Of a stretch of 64,000 nucleotides of DNA, positions 1 through 7,361 are shown in pieces. Below the pieces are notes generated by a model, which saw nothing but the letters and a program-made list of their open reading frames with translations, ran no database searches and was not told where the DNA came from. Where the stretch lies: positions 1-64,000 of the forward strand of contig NZ_JAUSOO010000121.1 in the NCBI RefSeq assembly GCF_030656115.1, written 5' to 3'. The number at the start of each line of letters is the position of its first letter. Within the stretch, counting starts at the first letter, position 1. Made by a program: the position numbers and the translations under genes. The stretch is from Hydrogenophaga sp. GTDB taxonomy: Bacteria; Pseudomonadota; Gammaproteobacteria; Burkholderiales; Burkholderiaceae_C.

Positions 1-101
1 TCCAAATAAGGCTCTTGATCGAGCCATAGACGCTCGCCACGTACATCGGCGATGCCATTCGTGCGCATGTCGGCGCGCTCGGCGTGATACGCAACGGGCA
101 T
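1..101 (-). CDS. Unidentified partial reading frame running off the left edge
   Basis: The minus strand from an ATG at 101 to the window edge is open for 33 codons and begins MPVAYHAERADMRTNG. The frame also stays open upstream of this ATG and there is no convincing ribosome binding site, so the start is uncertain. I do not recognise the product. It may be the 5' end of a real gene that lies outside the window, because the plus strand of the same stretch has stops in the bioY frame at 101 and 113. It could equally be chance. Confidence 0.25.
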   Translation of the reverse strand, partial: MPVAYHAERADMRTNGIADVRGERLWLDQEPYL

Positions 102-115
102 GATCGGCGCTGTGA

Positions 116-277
116 GCGTCGAAAAACTCTCAGCCTCTGAGTTGGTCGCAAGCCATTGTCGGCACGCTGGTGTTTGTGCCAGGTGATCTGCTCAAGTGCG
201 TGGTCTGCGCCACCGTCGTGCACACTGTGGCTCGCGGACTTCCCGACTGGCCATTCGGTGGCCGCACTGCACCATAA
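116..277 (+). pseudogene. bioY 3' remnant (biotin ECF transporter S component)
   Basis: In the frame ending at the TAA at 275-277 the translation contains TLVFVPGDLLKCVVCATVV. This matches the C-terminal signature of BioY, the substrate-binding membrane component of the biotin ECF transporter, whose last helices follow a (F/L)xPGDLLK motif. Upstream in this frame there are TGA codons at 101 and 113, and no other BioY-like sequence precedes it, so only about 45 codons remain. Its place directly before bioM and bioN fits an original bioYMN operon whose bioY was cut by a deletion or rearrangement. Seen: the motif, the stops and the gene order. Inferred: loss of the gene. A frameshift relative to a bioY lying outside the window is not excluded. 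Confidence 0.6.
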
Positions 278-409
278 GCCCCCTGTGTCTGGCGTGCGAT
301 TGCTCCAGCATGTCCCTGCCAAGCTGTCAGGTATCGACACAGGTACCTGCATGTCGGACTATCGCGGGTTGCCAACGCCTGCTGAAATCGCGCATTCATT
401 GCTGCAAGG

Positions 410-1165
410 GTGTTATCAGTGCCGAATCAGGATACTGCTCGAACCGTTCGCATGGAGAGTGTCACCTTGCGCCGTGGGAGCACTACAGTCTTCAGTGGTC
501 TCAACCTCGAACTTGTTGAGTCCCGCATCGGACTCATTGGTGACAACGGCGCCGGCAAGAGCAGTTTGTTTCGCCTGCTTTGCGGATTGGACACGCCCAG
601 CGCAGGACGCATTTCGGTGCATGGCAACGACGTGGGGCCGACTGACCTCTGCGAGAGACCGGTGGGCATGATGTTCCAAAGCCCGGACGAGCAGATCATC
701 TTTCCCACGGTGGAAGAGGAGCTCGCTCTGGGCTTGGAAGTCAGTGGTGTGCCGCGTCGGCAAGCGCGTGAACAGGTGCGCGAATTCCTCCGCGACCGTG
801 GTTTGGGTCATTGGGCTGAACGGGCCATCGCCTGTCTCAGCCAGGGGCAGCGCCAACTCGTTTGTTGGCTGGCCCTGACCATCGCTGCACCGGTCCTGCT
901 GTTGCTGGATGAGCCCTTCGCCAGCCTGGACCTGCCTGGCCAGATTTTGCTGTCCCATGAAATTCAACAGGCCCCGCAACAGATCATTGTCTCCACGCAT
1001 GTGCTGAATCACGTGCGCCACTTCGAACGTGTAGTCTGGCTTGCCGAGGGTCAGGTGCGTGGTGATGGACCTGGTCAAGAGGTCTGCGCCGCCTACGAGG
1101 TCGATATTGCGCGCCGAATGGATTCCCATCGCTTGCACCCTGGCTCAACGCTTGCACTGATTTGA
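410..1165 (+). CDS. bioM: BioM, energy-coupling ATPase of the biotin ECF transporter
   Basis: A 251-residue ABC ATPase of the CbiO/EcfA type. Walker A GDNGAGKS is at residues 44-51, the signature is LSQGQRQL, Walker B is LLLLDEPF, and the switch histidine is in VSTH. ECF ATPases drive uptake of vitamins through a membrane coupler (EcfT/BioN) and a substrate-binding S component (BioY). The start shown is GTG; an ATG at 452 would remove the first 14 residues and place the usual first beta-strand near the N-terminus, so the true start may be there. bioN starts 7 bases after the stop, and a bioY scrap lies upstream, which makes biotin the likely substrate. With bioY broken, BioMN alone may still import biotin weakly or may use an S component encoded elsewhere. 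Confidence 0.85.
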   Translation: MLSVPNQDTARTVRMESVTLRRGSTTVFSGLNLELVESRIGLIGDNGAGKSSLFRLLCGLDTPSAGRISVHGNDVGPTDLCERPVGMMFQSPDEQIIFPTVEEELALGLEVSGVPRRQAREQVREFLRDRGLGHWAERAIACLSQGQRQLVCWLALTIAAPVLLLLDEPFASLDLPGQILLSHEIQQAPQQIIVSTHVLNHVRHFERVVWLAEGQVRGDGPGQEVCAAYEVDIARRMDSHRLHPGSTLALI

Positions 1166-1171
1166 TTTCGC

Positions 1172-1765
1172 ATGCAGAGCCTGTACCTCGAACAACGCAC
1201 CTGGTTGCATGGCTGGGCTCCCGGCCTCAAGTTGTTGGGGCTGGCGGTGACCGGTTCCGTCCTCTTCCTGACCGAGGAGTTGCTGGTGCTAGCGCTTGCA
1301 GCAGGTGTCTCTACCGTGGTGTTTCTCTCGCTCGGGCGCCCCGCTCCGGGCGCACGCCGGTTAGTGCTGTCCGTGTTGATCGCTGCATCGTTGGTGGCAG
1401 GCTTCCACGCCTGCCTGGGTCAGGTCACGCTGGGGCTGGCCAGTGCCGCGCGCTTGCTGACCATGACCCTGCTGGGCGTGTCGCTTTCGATGAGCACACG
1501 CCATACCGAGACGCTGAGCGTGTTCGAACGGCTGCTGTCACCGCTGGGTTGCCTGGGTGTTCGCGTGGGCCGAATCAGCCTGCAGCTGGCGCTCATGATC
1601 CGGTTCACCGAACATTTCTTTATTCAGTGGAAACGACTGGACGATGCCCACAGGGTGCGTACCGGTCGTTCGGGCGGTTGGCGCCTGATTCCCCCTTTGT
1701 CCATTCTGATGCTGGTGGCAGCAAGACGGGTCGGCGATGCACTCCAGTTGCGAATGGGCAAGTAG
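1172..1765 (+). CDS. bioN: BioN, transmembrane coupling protein of the biotin ECF transporter
   Basis: A 197-residue hydrophobic protein with about four to five membrane segments (roughly residues 15-55, 60-80, 85-105) and the cytoplasmic basic helices typical of EcfT, around RVGRISLQLALMIRFTE and the following WKRLDDAHRVRTG. BioN couples ATP hydrolysis by BioM to substrate release from BioY. Its length matches the short BioN form found in proteobacteria, which is smaller than general EcfT proteins. It follows bioM at 7 bases and precedes an acyl-CoA synthetase gene at 10 bases, so it belongs to the same transcript. Confidence 0.85.
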   Translation: MQSLYLEQRTWLHGWAPGLKLLGLAVTGSVLFLTEELLVLALAAGVSTVVFLSLGRPAPGARRLVLSVLIAASLVAGFHACLGQVTLGLASAARLLTMTLLGVSLSMSTRHTETLSVFERLLSPLGCLGVRVGRISLQLALMIRFTEHFFIQWKRLDDAHRVRTGRSGGWRLIPPLSILMLVAARRVGDALQLRMGK

Positions 1766-1775
1766 AGATCGAGCA

Positions 1776-3218
1776 ATGAACCTTGCCACGATTCAAGATT
1801 CTCCTTCCGAGTTAGTTCATTCGTCGCTGGCCCGCTGGGCCATCCAGCGAGCAGACAAGGCAGCAATCTTGGAGGGCCAGTCGACACTGAGTTTTGCCGA
1901 GCTGTACGCGAGGGTCCAGCAAGCTGCCTTGACGCTGGAACTCTCGCGGGCGCCAGCCACCGTGTTGATCGACGACGAGTTGCCGATTCAAAACAGGGTG
2001 ATCGATTTTCTGGCCACGATCGCCAGTGGCCGGTGTGCGGCGGTCAGCGATCCAGACTGGACCCCTGCCACCCGTCGATCGGTGCTGGAACTGCTGGACT
2101 CCGCACCGGTTTCATGTGCACCGCCCGGACCCAACACGCCGTTCTATGTCGGCTTCACGTCCGGTAGCACGGGCCTTCCAAAGGGTTTCCGACGCCACCA
2201 CAGGTCCTGGGTCGAAAGCTTCCGAATCTGCGCACAGACCTTCGGGCCTGATGCCTGCTCCCGTCTGATGGTGCCTGGGCGCCTCTCGCATTCGCTGTTT
2301 CTGTTTGGCATCCTCTTCGGACTCTGGAGCGGTGCGGGCGTGGTAGTGCAGGAGCGATTCTCTGCTGCCGAGCTGATCGACACTCTGGCCCAGGGCGCCA
2401 CGCCCAGTTTGGTGGCAGTGCCCAGCCAGTTGCTGATGTTGCTGGAGTTGGCCGCCCGTCGCTATAAGGCACCCATGGAATGCGTGCGCCTGATCATGAT
2501 CAGTGGAGCGCGCTGGACACGTGAACACACGCCCGCGGTGCAGGCGCTCTTTCCGCGCGCTCGCATCATCGAGTTCTACGGGGCCTCCGAAACCAGTTTC
2601 ATTTCATGGATACCAGCCGATGCGGCCGTTCCCGCAAACGTGGTGGGGTATCCCTTTGCCAATGTGGACATCGACATCCGGGATCCCCAAGAGGCCGATG
2701 GTTCTGGACTGATTTACGTACGCAGTCCCATGTTGTTCATGGATTACATCGGGGGAAACCGGGATGCCACGGCCGCTCTGCGGACGGATGAGTGGATATC
2801 GGTGCGCGATGTCGGCCATTTCGACGCGCAAGGTCGTCTGCTACTGATGGGCCGTCAGAACCGCATGGTCGTGACCCAGGGCAAGAACCTGTTCCCAGAA
2901 GAGGTGGAAACCGTATTGGCGGCGTGCCCGTCGGTTGACACAGCGTCGGTTCATGGCCTACCGCATCCTGTCCGGGGCCAGCAGGTGGTGGCCATAGTTC
3001 GAACCCAAGCGGGTAGAGCGGTGGTCAAGAACGAACTGATGAACTGGTGCCGAGAACACCTTGAGGCGTACAAGGTGCCACGCCATGTCTATGTCTGCAA
3101 CGAATGGCCATGGACCGCCAGTGGCAAGACCGATCACAACAAGCTGGCCCAAGTTCTTGAGCAGCACAGCGACGGATCCAGGGACAACGTTTCGCCATGT
3201 CTGCGTCGCCTGCACTGA
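1776..3218 (+). CDS. AMP-forming acyl-CoA synthetase (YhfT-like), biotin-locus associated
   Basis: A 480-residue member of the ANL superfamily, which activates carboxylic acids to acyl-AMP and then acyl-CoA. The phosphate-binding P-loop FTSGSTGLPKG is at residues 127-137, followed by FYGASET, the adenylate-binding RTDEWISVRDVGHFD region and the C-terminal hinge/lysine motif ASGKTDHNKL. It is short compared with long-chain ligases (about 550). I chose the ATG at 1776, with GAG upstream, over an earlier ATG at 1737 that lies inside bioN. Bacillus yhfT, a homologue, also sits beside a bioY gene (yhfU) and a thiolase (yhfS), and such genes have been predicted as biotin-regulon members. The substrate is unknown; a pimelate-like or short-chain acid is a guess. 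Confidence 0.75.
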   Translation: MNLATIQDSPSELVHSSLARWAIQRADKAAILEGQSTLSFAELYARVQQAALTLELSRAPATVLIDDELPIQNRVIDFLATIASGRCAAVSDPDWTPATRRSVLELLDSAPVSCAPPGPNTPFYVGFTSGSTGLPKGFRRHHRSWVESFRICAQTFGPDACSRLMVPGRLSHSLFLFGILFGLWSGAGVVVQERFSAAELIDTLAQGATPSLVAVPSQLLMLLELAARRYKAPMECVRLIMISGARWTREHTPAVQALFPRARIIEFYGASETSFISWIPADAAVPANVVGYPFANVDIDIRDPQEADGSGLIYVRSPMLFMDYIGGNRDATAALRTDEWISVRDVGHFDAQGRLLLMGRQNRMVVTQGKNLFPEEVETVLAACPSVDTASVHGLPHPVRGQQVVAIVRTQAGRAVVKNELMNWCREHLEAYKVPRHVYVCNEWPWTASGKTDHNKLAQVLEQHSDGSRDNVSPCLRRLH

Positions 3219-4384
3219 TCGCCGGATGGGCACGCAGCGCTGTGGTTCCCCGTGGAGGGGCCTTTGGTCAGCTCGAACCTCACGAGATCGGCGCGCCTGT
3301 GTTGCAGGCACTGCTGGCCCGCGCGGGCGTTGCACCCGGTGAGGTCGATGCCGTGGTGGTCGGCAATGCACTGGGTGCAGGCGGCAACCCTGCGCGCATG
3401 GTCGCACTGGCTGCAGGTCTTTCTGATCGCTGTGCGTGTTTCACGGTCGATACCCAGTGTTGCTCGGGTCTCGACGCCGTCACCATGGCGGTGGGTTTGC
3501 TTGGTTCGGGACAAGCTTCACTGGTGGTGGCCGGTGGGGTGGAGGCTTGGAGTCGATCGCCCATCCGGCAGCACCGGCCACGACATCCCGGTGAGCCAGC
3601 GGTCCCCTATGAGCGCCCTGCGTTTGCGCCAGACCCAGAGCGCGACCCAGATATGCTGGTCTCAGCGGCTCGTTACGCGTTGCAGGCTGGCTGGACTCGG
3701 CAGCAGCAAGACGCTTACACCTTGCGCAGCCACGCTCTGGCCAGTGTTCAAGGCACTACGTGGGCCGACGAGCTCGTGCCTGTGGCTAGCGTGACACACG
3801 ATCTGGGTCCTCGCAAATTACTCGCTGAGCGCGTGGCGCGCATGCCCGCCGCCGTCAGAGCGAGGGATCTGGGCCGGGACTGGTCCGAGTTGCTGGGCCA
3901 GCAGCCGGACTGCCGCCTCAGCCCCTTGGGCATATCGGGCAAAGCCGATGGCGCAGCCTTCGTGCTGCTGGCCAATGAAATGGCCTGCAAGAGATGGAAT
4001 CTTTCATCACGGGCCGTGTGGGTAGCCAGCGCATCCGTCGGCAATCCATCCGAAACCCCACTGCTGGCGGCCGAGGCCGCTGCACGTGCAGCGATGGATC
4101 GGGCCGGATTGCACAATGCCGATGGCCTCGCTGCTGTCGAACTGCACGATGCGTTCGCAGTGCAGGGGTTGAGCTTTGCTCAAGCGCTTTCCTTGCAACC
4201 ACAGCGTCTGAATCGGAACGGGGGTGGATTGGCGCGTGGTCACCCCATCGGCGCCTCGGGAGCTGTGGCGCTTGTGAGGCTGCTGGCAGACTTGGCGCAT
4301 GAAGGCGCGAGAGGTGACCAGGGCATGACGGCGGTGGCGGGAGCTGGTGGAATCGGTGCTGCCGCGATCGTGCGACGCGTCTGA
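3197..4384 (+). CDS. Thiolase-superfamily acyltransferase (YhfS-like) lacking one catalytic Cys
   Basis: A 395-residue thiolase homologue. The nucleophile motif QCCSGLDA has Cys88 in the C-x-S-G position, the loop VELHDAF and the motif GGGLARGHPIGASG are intact, and the fold length is normal. The second catalytic cysteine, usually in C-x-G-x-G near the C-terminus, is replaced: the segment reads TAVAGAGGIG, with Val in that position by my alignment. Classical thiolases need this residue as acid/base, so ordinary acetyl-CoA C-acetyltransferase activity is doubtful. The ATG lies 22 bases inside the preceding synthetase gene, indicating translational coupling and a shared substrate route: acid to acyl-CoA, then an acyl transfer. 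It ends convergently 5 bases from the nitroreductase-like gene. Confidence 0.75.
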   Translation: MSASPALIAGWARSAVVPRGGAFGQLEPHEIGAPVLQALLARAGVAPGEVDAVVVGNALGAGGNPARMVALAAGLSDRCACFTVDTQCCSGLDAVTMAVGLLGSGQASLVVAGGVEAWSRSPIRQHRPRHPGEPAVPYERPAFAPDPERDPDMLVSAARYALQAGWTRQQQDAYTLRSHALASVQGTTWADELVPVASVTHDLGPRKLLAERVARMPAAVRARDLGRDWSELLGQQPDCRLSPLGISGKADGAAFVLLANEMACKRWNLSSRAVWVASASVGNPSETPLLAAEAAARAAMDRAGLHNADGLAAVELHDAFAVQGLSFAQALSLQPQRLNRNGGGLARGHPIGASGAVALVRLLADLAHEGARGDQGMTAVAGAGGIGAAAIVRRV

Positions 4385-4389
4385 AGGCT

Positions 4390-5106
4390 TCAGCCTATGG
4401 TGCGGAAATACTCGTCGAGACTGCACCTGGTGGTCTGGGTCTGATTGACCGGCGCTTCGAGATCAGCGTAGCCCATGGCCATCCCACAGACAATGTGGGT
4501 GCGCTCGTCCAGACCCAGATGGCGTCGGATGAGGCCTGGGAACGAAGCCATGGCACCGATGGCGCAAGTTGAAAGACCGTGTGACTGGGCTGCCAGCATC
4601 AAGCCGTAGATAGACATGCCCAAATCCATGTAACCGCCGCTACCGAAGTCGTTCTCGATGGTGATGATGAGCGCCACTGGTGCATCGAAAAAGCGGAAGT
4701 TGCGTTCGAACTGTCCGTTGCGACCCGCGCGGTCTTCGCGTGGGATCACCAATGCCGAGTACAACGCTTGAGCAGCCGCCACCTGGCGGCGCCTCAAGGT
4801 TTTGGGCATGGGATTGGGAAAGTAGCCGTAGTCTTCTACTTCTTGCCTTCCTTGTTGCCAACTCTGGACCAATTCGTCGCACAGGTGCTGCCTGACCGTT
4901 CCCTGTATGGCAATGAATCTGCCTGGCTGCAGGTTGGCTCCACTCGGTGCAAGACGGGCCGTTTCGAGTATGCCTCGCAAGAGGGAGGGTGGAACCGGCG
5001 AAGGACGATAGGCCCGCACCGAACGGCGAGACCGCACCATGGCTGCGTGGGCATATTGAGCAGTCAAAGACAGCAAACATGGTATGAGGTTCGCTTCAGA
5101 CGTCAA
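4390..5106 (-). CDS. Nitroreductase-family flavoprotein
   Basis: A 238-residue FMN-binding protein of the nitroreductase family. Evidence is the N-terminal RRSVRAY motif that binds FMN phosphate, LAPSGANLQPGRF, and the C-terminal GMAMGYAD segment near LGLDERTHIVCG. Members use NAD(P)H to reduce nitro groups, quinones or enones; nothing in the sequence fixes the substrate. The frame opens with a TTG at 5106 that overlaps the stop of the amidohydrolase gene by 11 bases; an ATG at 5040 would remove 22 residues but would also cut into the first helix. It is the last gene of the minus-strand cluster and ends tail to tail with the thiolase gene. Confidence 0.75.
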   Translation of the reverse strand: MTSEANLIPCLLSLTAQYAHAAMVRSRRSVRAYRPSPVPPSLLRGILETARLAPSGANLQPGRFIAIQGTVRQHLCDELVQSWQQGRQEVEDYGYFPNPMPKTLRRRQVAAAQALYSALVIPREDRAGRNGQFERNFRFFDAPVALIITIENDFGSGGYMDLGMSIYGLMLAAQSHGLSTCAIGAMASFPGLIRRHLGLDERTHIVCGMAMGYADLEAPVNQTQTTRCSLDEYFRTIG

Positions 5107-5962
5107 GACCGAGCAACCGGACAGCGTTGCCTTTCAGAATGCCTGGCATCACCTCGGGCTTGAAGCCTGCAACTTCGAAATCCTTCATCCAGCGCTCGGG
5201 CGTGATCAGCGGGTAGTCGCTGCCAAACAAAATGCGGTCTTTCAGCAGCGTGTTGGCGTACTGCACCAACTGCTTGGGAAAGTATTTCGGGCTCCAGCCG
5301 GAGAGGTCGATCCACACATTGGGCTTGTGCGTGGCGACCGACAGCGCCTCGTCCTGCCAGGGAAAGCTGGGGTGCGCCATGACGATCTGCATGTCGGGGA
5401 AGTCGATCGCCACGTAGTCCAGGTGCATGGGGTTGCTGTACTCCAGCCGCAAGCCGCCGCCGCAGCGCATGCCCGAGCCGATGCCGCTGTGGCCGGTGTG
5501 AAAGATGGCCGGCAGTTTGTGCGCGTTGATCACCTCGTAGATGGGCCAGGCCATCTTGTCGTAGGGGTGGTAGCCCTGCACCGTGGGGTGGAATTTGAAG
5601 CCCTTGATGTCTTCCTCCTGGATCAGGCGTTCGGCTTCGCGCGCACCCATCTTGCCCTTGTGCGGGTCGATGCTCGCGAAGGCAATCATCATGTCGCTGT
5701 TTTCGCGCGCGGCCTGCGCGATCTCCTCGTTCGGAATGCGGCGTCGGCCGAGTTGCGACTCGCTGTCGACCGTGAACATCACCAGGCCGATCTTCTTCTC
5801 ACGGTAGTAGGTGACAGTCTCGGCTATCGTGGGACGGCGGCTGCTGCCGAAGAACTTGTCGGCGGCCCGGTCGTACTCCTCGCCGTAGTTGTCGAAGGGG
5901 TTGCGACAACTCACTTCGGCGTGGGTGTGGATGTCGATCGCGATGAGGTTCTTGTAGTCCAT
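5096..5962 (-). CDS. Amidohydrolase family 2 (ACMSD/LigJ-like) enzyme
   Basis: A 288-residue TIM-barrel metal enzyme. It has the N-terminal DIHTHAEV metal-binding motif, a central IFHTGHSG, a later VMAHPSFPWQDE and the C-terminal FGSDYP aspartate, in the order expected for amidohydrolase family 2. Relatives decarboxylate or hydrate aromatic ring-cleavage products or hydrolyse lactones and amides. The ATG at 5962 was preferred to a TTG at 6004. It lies 79 bases after the Tm-1-like gene and overlaps the nitroreductase-like gene. Its role in the carboxylase pathway is unknown. Confidence 0.75.
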   Translation of the reverse strand: MDYKNLIAIDIHTHAEVSCRNPFDNYGEEYDRAADKFFGSSRRPTIAETVTYYREKKIGLVMFTVDSESQLGRRRIPNEEIAQAARENSDMMIAFASIDPHKGKMGAREAERLIQEEDIKGFKFHPTVQGYHPYDKMAWPIYEVINAHKLPAIFHTGHSGIGSGMRCGGGLRLEYSNPMHLDYVAIDFPDMQIVMAHPSFPWQDEALSVATHKPNVWIDLSGWSPKYFPKQLVQYANTLLKDRILFGSDYPLITPERWMKDFEVAGFKPEVMPGILKGNAVRLLGLDV

Positions 5963-6041
5963 GTTGTTTGCTGCTTGAGTGGGATAGAAGTCGGTGTACG
6001 GCAAAGCAGTCTGCCTCCACCCCGTACCTTCACGCTGGGGG

Positions 6042-7265
6042 TCAACTGTCGGTTTTGGTGTAGATCAACACCTGCTCGACGATGGCGTCCGCGAACTGCG
6101 CGTCGTTGATGTGGCAGTTGAACTCGCGAGCTACCACCGTCTTCGGCAAGGCCTCCCTCAAGGCATCCAGGAACACCGGGCACATGGCCGGATCGTGCAG
6201 GTGGCCTTCCGGGCTGTCGTGGTGAGAGAAGCCGGTGAGCGGCACGAAGAACGACACGGGGCCCTTGGCGTCGGCGATCAGGCCGCCCATGTGGCTGGCC
6301 AGCGCCTTGAGCTCGCTCGGCTCGGTGCGCACCGCCGTCAGGGCGTGGTTGTGCATGTGGTAGCGGTGGTTGGGGAACATGGTCTTGGCCATGTCGATCG
6401 GGCCGGCCACCATGAAGTCGGCATTGCCCGGCGCAAAGATCACCGGCACGCCCTTGGCCAGGGCCGACTTGGCGCGGTCCGGGCCGGCGCTGCACAGGCC
6501 GTTGTTGAGAAAGTCGTTGATCTCCACCAGCGAGGTGTCGACCACCGCTACCACGTCGCGTTCACTCACGATCTGGTCCATCGCCATGCCGCCGGTGCCC
6601 AGGGTGTGGAACACCATCACTTCAAAGCCCTTGGCTTCGAGCTGTTTGCGCACGTTGACGGTGCAGGCGTCGATGGTGCTGAGCGTCGTCATCGCCACCA
6701 GCGGCTTGGGTTCGACGCGTGTGGGCGAGTAGTTCTTGGCCATGGCGGCGGTGGCCAGCGCGGCATTGCGGAACACGTCACGGGTGATGCTGTTCAGGCC
6801 GGCGATGTCGCACACCGGGTTGAACATGTTGATGTCCTTGGCGCCGATGAAGGGCTTGGTGAAGCCCGAGGCCATGGTGGACACCATCACCTTGGGCAGG
6901 CCGTAGGGAAACATGCCCATGACGACGGTGCCCAGGGCCGTGCCCATCGAGCCTCCCACGCCGATGATGCCGCTCAGGCCGTGCTTGGCGTGGTACTCCA
7001 GCGCGCACTTGACCGAGCCTTCGATCATGACCCCTTGGCATTTGCCTTCGTGCTTCAGGTCGCGCACCTCTTCCAGGGTCTTGCCGGCCGCCGCCGCAAT
7101 CGACTCAGGCGGGATCTCGACTGTTGAATCGGTGGACCTGCGGATGCTGGCGTCGAGGTGGACCACGTCCACGCCCTGCGACTCCAGCACCTCGCGAATG
7201 AATTTCGCTTCCACTGCCTTGGTGTCCAGCGTGATGATCATCAGGACTTTGGGTTTGTTGCTCAT
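6042..7265 (-). CDS. Tm-1-like / UPF0261 family ATP-binding protein
   Basis: A 407-residue protein of the Tm-1-like N-terminal-domain family (UPF0261). The N-terminus KPKVLMIITLDTKAVEAKF, the GIIGVGGSMGT loop and the central block GTGGMAMDQI are family hallmarks; the N-terminal half resembles a nucleotide-binding fold. The plant Tm-1 homologue binds ATP and a viral replicase, while the bacterial function is not established. Bacterial copies often sit with TIM-barrel or amidohydrolase genes in catabolic operons, as here. The ATG at 7265 has AAGGAG at the right distance. A 96-base gap separates it from the acetoacetyl-CoA synthetase gene upstream, so it may have its own promoter or belong to the same transcript. 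Confidence 0.8.
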   Translation of the reverse strand: MSNKPKVLMIITLDTKAVEAKFIREVLESQGVDVVHLDASIRRSTDSTVEIPPESIAAAAGKTLEEVRDLKHEGKCQGVMIEGSVKCALEYHAKHGLSGIIGVGGSMGTALGTVVMGMFPYGLPKVMVSTMASGFTKPFIGAKDINMFNPVCDIAGLNSITRDVFRNAALATAAMAKNYSPTRVEPKPLVAMTTLSTIDACTVNVRKQLEAKGFEVMVFHTLGTGGMAMDQIVSERDVVAVVDTSLVEINDFLNNGLCSAGPDRAKSALAKGVPVIFAPGNADFMVAGPIDMAKTMFPNHRYHMHNHALTAVRTEPSELKALASHMGGLIADAKGPVSFFVPLTGFSHHDSPEGHLHDPAMCPVFLDALREALPKTVVAREFNCHINDAQFADAIVEQVLIYTKTDS

Positions 7266-7361
7266 GCTTGTCTCCTTGGGTTGCTACACGGTAGGTATGC
7301 GGTTGCCGTCGAATTGCAGCTTTCCGCGGGGGGTTAAAAAACGATCGGTTGTGACATCGGG

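Noticed and set aside
278..409. Possible riboswitch or BirA box before bioM
   Set aside because: No TTGTnAACC-type half-sites or conserved leader structure could be seen.
5084..6109. Long plus-strand frame opposite the amidohydrolase gene
   Set aside because: Repetitive His/Val/Arg-rich composition without family motifs; it mirrors the coding bias of the minus-strand gene. Several similar long antisense frames (for example at 10780-12024, 35202-37052, 39042-40685, 52542-54482 and 54467-56275) were left out for the same reason.
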